A stretch of DNA of 64,000 nucleotides from contig CM065711.1 of NCBI GenBank assembly GCA_017654935.2, positions 24,761,979-24,825,978 of the forward strand, read 5' to 3'. Shown piece after piece: positions 50,005 through 64,000 of this stretch. Every line of letters begins with the position of its first letter. Position 1 is the stretch's first letter. The position numbers were made by a program, and so were the translations under genes. The stretch is from Phymorhynchus buccinoides (Eukaryota; Mollusca; Gastropoda; Neogastropoda; Raphitomidae). Under the pieces are notes generated by a model. It did not search any database, was not told the DNA's origin, and saw nothing but the letters and a program-made list of their open reading frames with translations.

Positions 50005-51387
50005 TTGCTGCATCGCTGTTTTAGTATGTGTAATTCTGATCGCTGTTTCAGTAGGTCAAATTCGGACCCGGGAGAGCCTTCATCCCATCACACGCCATTT
50101 TACAGACACACCATGACGTCACTTTCTGTGAGTATCGCGCTGAATACTTCCCTGCAGCTGATTGGCTGGACAACCAATATGGCGACCCAATCGAATAACC
50201 AATCAGATCCTTCCATGAAGAAGCAATCACATCCTCCCAGCACGATCGCCAGGAACTGGTCGATTCCCACAGGCTGTTCCATGGTGTTTTTAAGCCAGAT
50301 GGATTTCTCCCAGTTTGACTACCCTGACGGAATTGTCAGCACGGGGATTCGGGTGTTGATTCAAGACATTCGAAAGTATATGCAAATCATCCTGATTGTG
50401 ATTGGCTTGCCCACGAACGTCATCAACATGGCGGTGTTTTGGAGACAGGGGTTGAAAGATCGCGTGATGCTCTGTCTCTTCTTCCAGTCTTTCACCGACG
50501 GAGTGCTTTTCGCTGGCTCCATATTTATGCAAGCTGAAGAATTCTACAATCTGTTCACCGCCCGTAAAGGGATCGGTCCGTATTTATCGTTCCTCATCAA
50601 CAACAATGTGTTCATTTTCAAAGGATTTTCCTTCACTTCGCCCATCCTTTCCGTTATTATAGCCATCGAGCGATGCTTGTGCATGTTCAACCCCCTCACT
50701 CTGAAAACCTTAATCCGCACAAGGACTATGGCGACCATCATCTTTTCCGTTTTCGTCTCTAGCTTTGTGCTGACGTTCCCGGTCAATTTACACTACCGCA
50801 TTCGATGCCTCTACGACCCGCTGTTAAACCTTCAAACCAGGATCGCCGTAGAGTCTGAATTCTTCGCAGCGAACAAAAGACTTATCGGAATCATGGACAC
50901 CATCGTGTTGAGCGTCGGAGTGCGTATGATCTCGGTGATTGTGGTAGTGATTGCGACGGTTATGACAATCGTCAAACTGAATCGCATCATCAAATTTCGA
51001 ACACAATCGTCTTCCATTCTGCCGTCGCGGGAAATCACTCTAACCCGGATGCTGATCGCGAGTTCTGTTCTGTTCATCGTCTGTTACTCGCCCTTTGCTA
51101 TCTTCAACTTTGGTCGATTGTTTTTTCCTGAGGTCAGATTCGGGCAAAAGGAACATAATTTGTATTTGTGCGGTGCGTGGATTGAAGATGGTTTGGCCTA
51201 TATCAAGCCTTGTACTAACGTGTTCGTTTATTACGCTACCGGTTCGCGCTTTCAACAAACGTTTTGGGAATTGTGTGGTCGAAAGTCACAGAACCGACCG
51301 TCTCCATCTTCTTTTTCGCACAGTCATCCTCATAGTTGTGGTGAGAATGGACAAGATTCGAAACAAAGGCCAAGTACTTTGGACTGA
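50005..51387 (+). CDS. Rhodopsin-like (class A) G-protein-coupled receptor, right-arm copy
   Basis: Second intact 460-codon copy, in opposite orientation to 8665-10047. It differs at about eight residues, for example N72K, I217V, A243T, R263H, H327R, NM338-339IL and R417Q. Most are outside the motifs; the TM3 ERC, the TM2 Asp and the TM7 TNVFVYY are identical. Roughly a dozen nucleotide differences over 1383 bases, mostly mild, look like allelic or very recent duplicate variation under constraint. The frame ends at TGA, and the RT remnant starts just beyond or overlapping the tail. Confidence 0.85.
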   Translation: MLHRCFSMCNSDRCFSRSNSDPGEPSSHHTPFYRHTMTSLSVSIALNTSLQLIGWTTNMATQSNNQSDPSMKKQSHPPSTIARNWSIPTGCSMVFLSQMDFSQFDYPDGIVSTGIRVLIQDIRKYMQIILIVIGLPTNVINMAVFWRQGLKDRVMLCLFFQSFTDGVLFAGSIFMQAEEFYNLFTARKGIGPYLSFLINNNVFIFKGFSFTSPILSVIIAIERCLCMFNPLTLKTLIRTRTMATIIFSVFVSSFVLTFPVNLHYRIRCLYDPLLNLQTRIAVESEFFAANKRLIGIMDTIVLSVGVRMISVIVVVIATVMTIVKLNRIIKFRTQSSSILPSREITLTRMLIASSVLFIVCYSPFAIFNFGRLFFPEVRFGQKEHNLYLCGAWIEDGLAYIKPCTNVFVYYATGSRFQQTFWELCGRKSQNRPSPSSFSHSHPHSCGENGQDSKQRPSTLD

Positions 51388-51828
51388 CGCAAATTTCCTC
51401 ATCACCTCAATCATTGTCCACAGCCTTCTTACTGGCACAGTTGATAGTTCTTTGAAACATGCTATTGTCATTCCTCTCGACGAAAGCTACTCTTGATTCC
51501 AATCTACTTCAAAACAACAGACCAGTTTCCAACCTTCCTTTCCTTTCTAATGTGCTTGAATAGGTTGTTCTGTCGCAGCTACTGCAACCTCTTCAAGATA
51601 ATTGTCTTCTTGAGTCAAAGCAATCTGCATGTTGCATGTGTCATAGCACGGCAATAACCCTGTTGGCTGTCACAGATTCCTGCCTTTGAAGCATGGAACA
51701 GAACCTTGTGTCTGTTGTTGCCTTTATGGATCTATCGTCTGCCATTGCCACCATTGACCATACCATTCTCATTGAACGCCTATCTTCTTCTTTTGGAATC
51801 AGATGAAATATGATTTGCATAATTAAAT
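51370..51828 (+). pseudogene. Decayed LINE reverse-transcriptase fragment abutting the GPCR, right copy
   Basis: Mirror of 8226-8682 with the same broken RT motifs. It overlaps the receptor tail in another frame. Confidence 0.8.
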
Positions 51829-52502
51829 TATTACATGACCTTGATCTTTGACCTTCAACATGTAATTTTTGTCTTGGCCATATATTTTGAAATTTTGGTG
51901 TATTAGCTTAAGGTGATTGGGTATATGGGGTCACTTTTACCCTATTAGCCTTGACCTTGGGCCTTTGACCTTAAACATCGTCAATTATTTGTTTGGGCCA
52001 TATGTTTTATATTATGGCAGATACAGTTTCCAAATTTGGCAAGCAGGTAGACTAGCTTAAGATCATATGGAATGCTAAGTATTGTTGACCTCGGCGACCA
52101 TGATGACCTTGACCTTTGACCTTGGATTTTTGTCTGTCGCAACATCACATGAACTGCTGCGCAGAATCGCTTAAAAATTATAGGGTGGAACACCACATCA
52201 AGCTGGTGTGTACAGTATATGCAGGGTGACCTTTAGCCCATTAATTTTAACCTTGATCTTTGACCTTGAACACCGTCATATTTATTTTGGCCATCCCCAT
52301 ATCTTTTACATTATGGCAGATACAGTTTCCGATTTTGGCAGGTAGATAGACTATCTTAAGATCATATAGAAAGCAAAGTTTTGTTGACGTCTGTGATCTT
52401 GACCTTTGACCTTGGATTTTTGTCTGTAGCAATATCACATGAACTGGTGTGCAGAATCGCTTGACATTTGTAGGGTGGCATACCACATCAAGCTGGACAT
52501 AT
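51829..52502. repeat. Two-copy tandem repeat of about 300 bp with AGGTCA clusters, right copy
   Basis: Mirror of 7553-8225. Confidence 0.8.
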
Positions 52503-53329
52503 CGATGGCTTGGAGTCAAAACAGACTAACTCGAAAAGGCCTGTTTCGAGAAAAACGCTTCTAAAGTTTTGAACAATTCCTGTAAAAAATCTAAGCTTCC
52601 CTATTACATTAATTTTGGAGTGGTGGTGTATTTGGGTCTCAAAGATATTATTGCAAATTCGGGAGTTAATTATAATACAAACAATGGAGTATTTGACATT
52701 TTTGTTAGATAGTCCGTTTTGACACGATATTGGTGGCCTCAACATTTTGAAATGATTTTGGGTCAAACTGGACCAACTAAAACTTGGGCCCTTTTGACTC
52801 AAATTGTTTTGGTATTGCAAGGTCTGTATTTTTGGTAAAAACGGAATAACTTTCAGATAAATGGGTTTGATTCAAAAAATGTTATGAGTATATAGATATA
52901 GAATACGGTCAAAAGACACCATGATGTGAAGTTAGAACACTAATATTTCCCTTACTGTTTTCAATCTGATTCACGCACATACGGAGTCAGTAAGAAGCAA
53001 CGCACACATCTCAATTCTCACTGTGTGGGCTGTGGTTGTTTGGTCACATTCATACATTTGATATTGTGCTGAAATGCAGTGCCTGCATGTGTGGGTGTGC
53101 AAGCCATTGTGTGTGTGTCTGTCTGGGGTGGGTGGGTGGTTGTTTGCATGTTTTTATATGAGTTTGTGTAGACAGGTTGTAATCATTTTGTGCATGTGTG
53201 CGTGTGTGTGTGTGCGCGCACGCATACTGTCTGAATGTTTTAATAGAACTCCCAGTTATAAGGAATTCCTTCTTGTTACAATGCCTCTCTATAATTGTAT
53301 TTCCAAATTGATTTAGATGGGGTTGGTTT

Positions 53330-54330
53330 AAGTTATTTCCATAATCCAAATTTTGATTTTAGATGGGGGGTGGGGTAAGTATTTTCTCTTGGGTTTAAAC
53401 ATGATATGGGATTGTATCTTGTTTGTTTTCTTTATATGACAAGAACATAATAAACATTATTCCGGCAACGTTTCAGGGAACGGTTGTTAATTTTAAGGGA
53501 CTTGTGATGATTTTAGTCTCTACTGGTTGTCAAAATATTGATTTTTAGAGGGGTGGAGGGTAAGTGTTTCCTCTTGTGTTAAAATATGGCAAGGGATTGT
53601 ATCTTGTTTATTTGCTTTATATGACAAGAACATGACAAACATTATTCCTGCAAAGTTTAAGGCAATTATCAGTACTTTTTAAGGGACTTGTGATGCTTTT
53701 AGTCTCTGATCGTAGTCAAAATATTGGTTTTAGAGGGGGGTGGGACATGCATTTCCCTTTGTTTTCAAAAATGGCAAGGGATTGTATCTTGTTTTGTTGT
53801 TGCATATAACACGAACATAACAAACATTATTCCTGTAAAGTTTCAAACAATTGTCGATACTTTTAAGGGACTTTTGATGATTTTAGTCTGCTGGTAGTCA
53901 AAATATTGATTTTAGAGGGGTGGAGGGTAGGTGTTTCCTCTTGTGTTAAAATATGGCAAGGGATTGTATCTTGTTTATTTGCTTTATATGACAAGAACAT
54001 AACAAACATTATTCCTGCAAAGTTTCAGGCAATTGTCGTTAATTTTAAGGGACTTAGGATGATTTTAGTCTCTGATCGTAGTCAAAATATTGGTTTTAGA
54101 GGGGAGTGGGGTATGTGTTTCCTCTTGTGTTACAAAATGGCATGGGATTGTACCTTTTTTATTTGTGATAGATGTCAAGAACATACTAAATATTATTCCT
54201 GCAAAAGTTCAGGCAATTGTCGGTACGTTTAAGGGACTTATGATGATTTTAGTCTCTGCTGGTAGTCAAAATATTGATTTTAGAGGGGGGTAGGATAAGT
54301 GTTTCCTCTTGTGTTAAAATTAGGACTACA
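53330..54330. repeat. About 185-bp tandem repeat, right copy
   Basis: Mirror of 5728-6715, same unit number. Confidence 0.9.
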
Positions 54331-54677
54331 AGGCGATACCTTTTTTCAAGACTGAGCCAACTGAGCCTTACAATGTGACTGATAATATAATAAGAAAATA
54401 AAATAAAACAATCTGAATTTTGTGTCAAATTGTGGGGGTTTTGTTGTTGGGGGGGGGTCGCCTTATAACAAAGTGCACCTTATAGTCTGACAATAAGTAC
54501 TTGCGTGGGGGTGTTAACATGCAGTCAGCAGCTGCAGATAGCTAGCTAGATTTGTTTCTTCTTTTCATGTGTTGTTTTTTCCACGTTTCTAGCACAAACA
54601 TGTATTTTATCCAAGGACAGATTGTAAGAATAGACATCGCCTAAACTCTTTGTCCTTGTTAAATAAAGTTTTTCAGT

Positions 54678-54758
<81 letters not shown>

Positions 54759-55030
54759 CTCTGTTTTGTGTTAAAGAGGGGGGGGGGGGGGGTGAAGGGG
54801 AATGAGCTGGTAAACTAGAGAGTAGGAGGTGTTAAGAAATTGAATATTTGGTGAATACTCTTGTTTCTGTTCTTGATTCTATTTTTATTTCTTTAAGACT
54901 ATACTGCTTTTTCTTTACATGCCAAATAAAATGGTATCAGTTATTTGACAGTACCCCCTTGCCATAAGGGCTTCTACATAAGGCAATGGCAATTAAAAAA
55001 TTGATTTGGTTCACTATTTGATTTGATTTG

Positions 55031-55117
<87 letters not shown>

Positions 55118-56465
55118 AAAACCAAACTTGAAATAATGCAAGAAACGAATTCTACACATGTTCACCATAGCAATCTTATATGCAGTGATTGACTGTTATG
55201 TTAAATGAACCATGAAGTCCTGATGTCTACGAATCAGCAGAAATAAGACAATTCTATTTTCAATAGTACCCAAAACACATCACTTCTAAACCAAATCTTG
55301 ATGCCAAAGTCATTGCCAACAACAGTGAAATGAAGATGATTCTTTTTTTTGCAACACATCCTCCACTGAATGCTGAAGTGACTGTCACTGGACCTGCCCC
55401 TATCATGGTGCACAATGGGTCAGTTCTGAAAGAAACAGTTTTGCTGCAGAAGGCCTTCCGCGTTATAAACGAAGCCTGTGTTTGCCAACATTGATGTCAT
55501 ATTTAATGGCAGGACATTCTGGTCATTATGGTTCATCCTCTGTGTAAGGAAAGCCATGGACTTTTCAACAATTTGACTGAACATTGAGTCATGTTCATCA
55601 CCACCTTTTCATCAATGTCAGTGATGTTAGCAGCAGCTAACTGAATTTTATTGTTAACTTCTTGGTGTACTGGATGTGACAGAAAATAAATGTGTTTTTT
55701 TGTTGCATAATTGGCCATGTTGGCCAAATCACATCTTCAATTTGTCAGCCTGGTTTGCATGGAGATGAGCCTTTCATTTGTTTCAACACTACCATTACAC
55801 ACAGCTTCAAGAAACAATGCAGCCAAAAGAACCTTTACCACCAACATGTCATCTTTCCAAGCCCACTCCCCAGTGGCCCACCATCAAGTTATGCTTTAGC
55901 AAGCTGCATGTGAACCAGATCCTCCACATCCTGACCCTCTTGGTTGTGGTAGGCATGTGAATTAGTTCAATGAGCCTCAGCAATTGAATTGAGTCATCAG
56001 CTACCATTTCCAAACGATGTTCTCTGTCTTGTTAGCTGCACTAGCTTACTATGAAACACCACAGTTTAGTACATGTGCAATAGAAAGAGTCTCGTGTGTA
56101 CAACATGCTTCCAAAGTTAAAAAAAACCATCTTGATGAATTTAGTATTGTAACTCACTGTGCCTAAGCTTGAAAAATGTTAATGTTGTATCTTTACATTT
56201 CCAGTACTGTCGGTATTGAAGATGGTGAGTGTTACTTGTTTAAGAAAAAATAAATGGTGTAGTTTAAATAATACGGGTATATCTCTATTCAATACTGCAT
56301 AATTATTATGAAATGATTCTATAGAAGAATGCGATGTTACGTTTTGACACACATGGAAGTCTTGATACTGTTCTCGGCCCACGAAGAATCATATGAGGCA
56401 TATGATGGTTTTGTCTGTCTGTCACACATTTTTGTTCTTTTTTTTAAGTAATGGAAGGGTTTAAA

Positions 56466-57580
56466 CTAAAGAGTCACCAAAAGACTTTTCCTTTTTATCA
56501 GTAATGTCAAAATATGGATGAATGAAAACAAACTCCAATTAAATGACAGCAAAACTGAAGCCATCATAATGACTTCTAAAAGACTCTCTGTTGACAGGTC
56601 CCTTCCATCTTCCATAAGGATAGGTGACTCAGATATTGATTTTGTTCCTTCTGTCAAAAACCTGGGCGTCACTATCGATTCCAACCTTACAATGAAAACA
56701 CATGTGAACAATGTTTGCAAAATAGCCTATCTACAGATTCGTAAGATAAGTTCCATTCGCCACCTCCTTACCACTCAGGCAACACAAACTCTCGTCTGTT
56801 CTCTCGTCTTGTCTAGGCTAGACTATTGTAACTCTCTGTTATTTGGTTGCCCACAGTTCTCAATCCAGAAACTTCAGAAAGTTCAGAACGCAGCTGCAAG
56901 ATTGATTTTCAAAGCAAAAAAGACACAGCATATCACCCCGCTACTTCACACTCTTCACTGGCTTCCATCGCATGCCTCACCTTCAACTCTAACTCTATTA
57001 ATGGAACTGCCCCTCAGTATCTCATTGTACAAACCTACACTCCCACCCGACATCTCAGATCTTCCTCCGACTCATGCCTGCTCTCCACTCCCCGTATTAA
57101 AACTAAATCCTTCGGTGAATCTTCTTTCTCGTACTCTGCTCCCTCGGTCTGGAATAGCTTACCACACAGTGTTCGCCACTCTTCCTCTGTCCAGTCTTTC
57201 AAAGCTTCTCTGAAAACTCATCTTTTTGAAACCTCATACTCTCACCTCTAATCCACGTAGTCCTTGATGATATTACCCTGCAGTGCGTGTGTGCGTGTGT
57301 GCGTGCGTGCATGTGAGGGGGGGGGGGGGGGGGGGGGGAGGAGGGAGGGAGGGCGAGAGAGATTAATGCATGTATTTTGTATGAACAGTCTCACTTATTT
57401 TTAATGTTTATATTCATTGATACTTGTCTTCATGTTGATTATTCTTGGCTTGTCTTTAATGTGTATGTTTATCTGTATGTTAGTGTTTATGCCTTTGTTC
57501 AGCGCTTTGAGCACCCTGCAAAGGGAGTTAAGCGCTCTATAAATAACCAGTATTATTATTATTATTATAAATGATGTACC
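56466..57580 (+). pseudogene. 3' part of a non-LTR retrotransposon, right copy
   Basis: Mirror of 2415-3520. This copy has six extra bases in the TLTLL region and a longer poly-G tract near 57318. It carries the same RT end motifs and the gcgctctataaataaccagt / (ATT)n tail. Confidence 0.85.
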
Positions 57581-58148
57581 ATAGAGATTCCAAGACGGAG
57601 ATTTTTTCCATAGACAGAACCACCCAAAACGTTCATGACAGATTCCAATATAGACCTAATTATATATATAATTATAGTAACAGCTTCAATGCAACATTAT
57701 AACTGAATATATCAATACCTAAACATAGTAACTTGCCTCTTTTTTCACTATGATATGTTGAATGCTAAATCCAATGGAGAGAAGCGGGAGGGGAAAGGTG
57801 GATGAGAAAATGTCTGCCGCTCGGCGACACCAGTAGCAGTTTTTTAAAAATATCTTCTGGTAGTATTTTAGATGAAACTTTACAATTGATATTAAATTCC
57901 TATCAGCAAAGTGGCCATGCAGTTTGTAGCTTTAAACTGAACAAATGGTGTCTCTGGCATGCATTTATTCATATCACAGACGGCTATCTTTGATTTTTGT
58001 CAATAAGTCAAATTGGCCAAATGTTTTAGCCCGGCCCCCATCGGATTTCAAATCAGCAATGAAAACTGAGATGAAAAGTGCAAAGAAATAACCTTTATGA
58101 TACATTGCAAGGTTTCAGCTTTGACACCCCGGACTATAGTATTCTTAC

Positions 58149-58285
58149 CGTCATCAGTTGTTGCGTTGGGTTCAGTGTTTGCGATTGGTGTTTCCTGATT
58201 TGGCATTGGCAGGGACAGGAAAATCCACTCGTCCACATCTGACCAGTCACCTTCGTCTGGTTCCATTGTCAAAGGAGTCCGCAAA
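58149..58285 (-). CDS. Candidate 5' coding exon (MEPDEGDW...), right copy
   Basis: Mirror of 1703-1839, 137 bases, with identical splice borders and start codon (ATG at 58266 on the minus strand). Conservation of the exon in both arms does not by itself prove function, because the arms are nearly identical overall. Confidence 0.4.
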
Positions 58286-59078
58286 CTGTCGGAAAAATCA
58301 GATATAATATTATGTCTTTATTCACATCAGTTTTTTCACATCAGGTTGAATAGTATCTATACATTTAAAATATGTTTCAGTTTAACATTACACTAATACT
58401 GCATACAGTAGCCATAAACCAATCTCACCGATGTGCTCTCTGACTGCGCACTCCCTCTCACTTTCTTTTTCTCACACATATGCACGCTCGCACTACTGCA
58501 TACATTATATCTAGGTATGCACACTTATAAACACAAATGTGAATGCACATACACAGACATACAAACACACACACATACATAATGCACAAACTGATGCGTG
58601 CTCATGCATGGAAAGAGAGAGAGGGAGAGATGTGTACCCAGATATGTGTGCAAAATATTGCGCTCACACTCACATGCAAGCGCTTACACATACGCACACA
58701 CGTGTGGTTGAGCGCACACGCATATATTGACACACACACATACATACACACACTCTCTCACACACATACACTCTCTCTTTCTCTGTCTATCTATATCCCT
58801 CCCTCTCTCTCTCACTCTCTCTATTTATCTCTCTCTCTCACTCACACACACACACATACACATACACACACGCGCTTGCGAACGCACGCACGCACGCACA
58901 GACACACGCATGCACGCACACGCACGCACACACACACACATTTCTATTGGAGCTTACAACACTGCTCTGGGAGTTATTTATATTAGTGTATGCATGTAAT
59001 TTCTTTACTCAGTTCACTTGCGTACAATTAATCTAAGCTTATAAATAAGAAAACTCCCTTCATTTTGTGAAAGAGTGT

Positions 59079-59252
59079 ATGGTGCCTCCCTTTTAAGACC
59101 TTCAAAAATAATCCAAAATGAGGTCTTATAAGGGAGGGGTCTTATAAAGGAGGTAATTATAATACTTACAAAAAATGGCAATGTCTCAGAGAAGTAGGCC
59201 TTATATGGGAAGGAGTCTTATAATGGAATATCTTATAAGGGAGGTTCCACTG
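59079..59252. mobile_element. Short TA-flanked MITE, right copy
   Basis: Mirror of 746-920. The end ggttccactg/ta is intact here; the other end is slightly decayed (ggtgcctccctttt). Confidence 0.75.
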
Positions 59253-59566
59253 TATTAAATATTTTATTTTAGAAAAGCACAACGAAAACGGCACTTTGCC
59301 GTTTAAGTTATGCTACTTGTTTGTTTTCGCTTTTTGAGTTTTGTTTTGTTGTTGTTGGCCTTGTTGGCATTGTTGTGTGTGTGTCTGCTTGGTTTGACAA
59401 AACTGATGTTTATTTAATCACATTGAAAATCATAAGTTGAATTACAAAAAAAACCAGACCCAGCAGTGGATGTTCAATAAATAACTCTAGTATTCGTTGA
59501 CATAAAAATACTCAAATAATAAAAATAAGTTATTGTATGTTAATAAAATGTTATTTGTCTACTCAC

Positions 59567-59625
59567 CTCGAGCGCTCTTTGTCAGGCAATTCACAGAACA
59601 GTGTAAAAACGGCAGTCTGTAGTTA
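59567..59625 (-). other. Candidate upstream exon (right)
   Basis: Mirror of 373-431 with the same acceptor, donor and length. No coding assignment. Confidence 0.25.
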
Positions 59626-59997
59626 CTGTTGGAAACATGTATAATCCAAATGAGCTGTCTGATTTTCTGAGAGAAAGTGTGTGAAACAGTGCTTGTAGGC
59701 TGAAGCGATAGTAGGTTGTTTACACTGAATGCCCATCCCTGCTGCCACAGAGCCCAGGCCAGTTAAGTGCTGCTGAGAGCTAGAGCTAGTCAATTGTTTA
59801 CTCCTCACCGAGCACTGATAACACGCCACACCCCACACCAGAATAGTGTAGGCTGCTAATGCATTGCTCTGACCTGTATCATGTCATCACTAAATGTGCT
59901 TAGGCATCAAACCATAAGCAGGCATGGCACGGGAACAGTGTTTATGCCTATATTTCTTATCCAATTTCCCTTTTATTTCACAGACCTGAACTTTGTT

Positions 59998-62340
<2,343 letters not shown>

Positions 62341-62344
62341 AAAA

Positions 62345-62582
62345 GCTTGGCTGTTTGTCCTCAGTTCCATTGCCGCACAGGATGCGTGCTGTGTGAGTTC
62401 GTGTTGAATTATGATGTGTTTCTACGGTTTTTGTCGTCCTGTCCGAAGGACTTAGCGTTCAGACCATAAGGTCTGGTGGAAAGTGAGCGGAAAACCTCTG
62501 CTGCGGTCAGGAACGAGCCTGGGTTTGCTTCATACGAGGCGAACGCATTACCTCAGAGCCACTGTACCACCATCATTATGTA
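62345..62582 (-). mobile_element. Diverged tRNA-like SINE fragment
   Basis: Minus strand reads ggtacagtggctctgaggta with A-box character, then a weak B-box region ggctcgttcctgac. The other end carries cacaggatgcgtgctgtgtg, which is also found in the SINE at 13461-14164. Weak boxes make this tentative. Confidence 0.45.
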
Positions 62583-62689
62583 AGCCAGGTTATAAACAAA
62601 GATGTATGAAAGAGCGAGACGCGTTTAGTGAGAAAGAAACATACATATACTTGTTGCTATGCACTTAACTTCTGTAATTAATATTGCTT

Positions 62690-64000
62690 GTTACGTATTT
62701 CATATGTTAAAAAAATGATAAAGGCATTCGACACAGTCAACAGGGATGCACTGTGGATTATCTTGAAGAAACTTGGCTGTCCACCAAAGTTCACCACGCT
62801 GATACAGCAGTTCCATGACAACATGACAGAGAAGTCATGTCAAACGGTGAAACATCTGAGTTTTGAAATCTCCAGTGGAGTGAAACAATGATGTGTACTT
62901 GCTCCTGTGCTTTTCAACCTCTTCTTCACCCAAGTACTGCTTCATGCTGTCAGAGACCTTGATCTTGGCATCTACATTAGATACAGTCTGGATGGCTCAG
63001 TTTGATCTGAGGCGCCTCGCAGCAAAAACAAAGACCGTGGAGAGGCTAAGACTTGAAGCTCTCTTTGCTGATGATTGTGCCTTGATGGCCAACAAGGAGA
63101 ACCACCTACAGACTATGGTCGACAAGTTCTCTGAGGCATCCAAGATGTTTTGCTTGACCATCAGCCTAGGGAAAACAGAAGTCCATCTCCAGCCAGCCCA
63201 AAACAATGCTCCCCAGCAGCCAAGTATTTCCATTGATGGAATGGAGCTGAAGAATGTTGATGCCTTTAAATACCTGGGCAGCACTATCTCCAACGATAGC
63301 CCTCTGGATAGAGATTGCAGCCAGAATCCAGAAAGCCAGCCAGGCACTCGGCAGACTCCGCACCAAAGTCTTGCAGCACAAGAACATTCTCCTCTCAACC
63401 AAGCTGAAGGTGTACAATGCTGTGGTTCTCACATCACTACTCTATGGCTGTGAAGCATGGACTCTGTACCGCAGTCAAATCAAGAAGCTTGATCAATTCC
63501 ACCAGTGCTCTCTGCAGTCAATCATTCAGATACAGTGACAGGGCCGCATTACCAACCAAGAAGTCCTTAACAGAGCCAGCACGACGAGTATTAAAGCGAA
63601 AATCCCCCAAGCCCAGCTTCGTTGGACTGGCCATGTCATTCACATAGGGGAGTCCAGGATCCTCGTCTTCTTCTCTATGGTGAGCTGACATAAGGCAGTT
63701 GCAAGCAGGGTCGTCCCAAGAAGAGGTTCAAGGACAATCGAATCTCAAGGCCAACCTCAAATGGGCAGGGCTCCAGCCTCGTCAGCTTGAAGCTGCTGCA
63801 GCCAACAGAACAAACTGGCGTGCCCTGAACAGGAGAGCAGTGAAGAGTTTTGAAGATGATCGTCGACAGCGCCTGGAAACAGCACGAGAGCGGCATCACA
63901 GAGCTGCATCTGTCCCTATCGCAGCTGGTGTGCCATGTCCCACCTGCAATCACATGACTGTATGCTTCTGAGTCTCCGAAGCCACATGTGCACATAGGGA
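62690..64000 (+). pseudogene. Degraded non-LTR retrotransposon reverse transcriptase reaching the window edge
   Basis: Motifs in order across several frames: KAFDTVNRDALWIILKKLGC, ISSGVKQ then a stop at the usual GC, VLAPVLFNLF, EALFADDCALMANKEN (the catalytic F-A-D-D), MFCLTISLGKTEV, FKYLGSTIS, LKVYNAVVLTSLLYGCEAWT and, near the end, WAGLQPRQLEAAAANRTNWR and CPTCNHM. This is the RT-to-C-terminus of a LINE with a terminal Cys/His motif. At least one nonsense change and several frameshifts show that it is inactive. The element may extend past 64000. Confidence 0.85.

Overview
The window is eukaryotic. It shows intron-containing exons with GT/AG borders, LINE, SINE and pogo/Tigger-type debris, long GA, CA and TA microsatellites and minisatellites, and no bacterial gene layout. 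The rhodopsin-like receptor and the repeat mix suggest an invertebrate, most likely a mollusc (gastropod-like). That is an inference, not a proven assignment.

Layout. Bases 1-23500 and about 36632-59997 are reverse complements of each other, roughly 1% different in the receptor coding region plus many microsatellite-length indels. The pair continues off the left edge of the window. They flank a 500-N gap (23501-24000) and a 12.6 kb unpaired spacer (24001-36631). Bases 59998-64000 are unpaired. Either this is a large inverted duplication, or two haplotype copies of one locus were scaffolded head to head. The gap sits exactly at the end of one arm, which favours the second reading. Every arm feature therefore appears twice, in opposite orientations.

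Each arm carries: an intact 460-residue GPCR; a small four-exon gene (about 115 residues, unrecognised), with candidate upstream exons; fragments of LINEs (ORF1, two RT pieces); a tRNA-headed composite SINE; a Tigger-like transposon remnant with a helix-turn-helix trace; a short TA-flanked MITE; two long foldback elements, one with TTAGGG-like repeats in its loop; tandem repeats of 87 and about 185 bp; and one hammerhead-ribozyme repeat unit.

The spacer holds a head-to-tail array of about 575-bp repeats, each full unit carrying a complete type I hammerhead ribozyme. It also has a diverged relative of that element built around a 50-bp foldback, a minisatellite of about 44 units of 42-44 bp, a tyrosine-recombinase-like gene of 737 codons with a broken N-terminal zinc finger, another RT fragment and a roughly 100-bp poly-G tract. 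The right end carries a degraded LINE reverse transcriptase that runs to the window edge.

The strongest candidate for a notable system is the hammerhead repeat family (retrozyme-like or Penelope pseudo-LTR-like). Five copies keep the catalytic core and stem pairings, and the arrays share a fixed 3' end followed by (TA)n.
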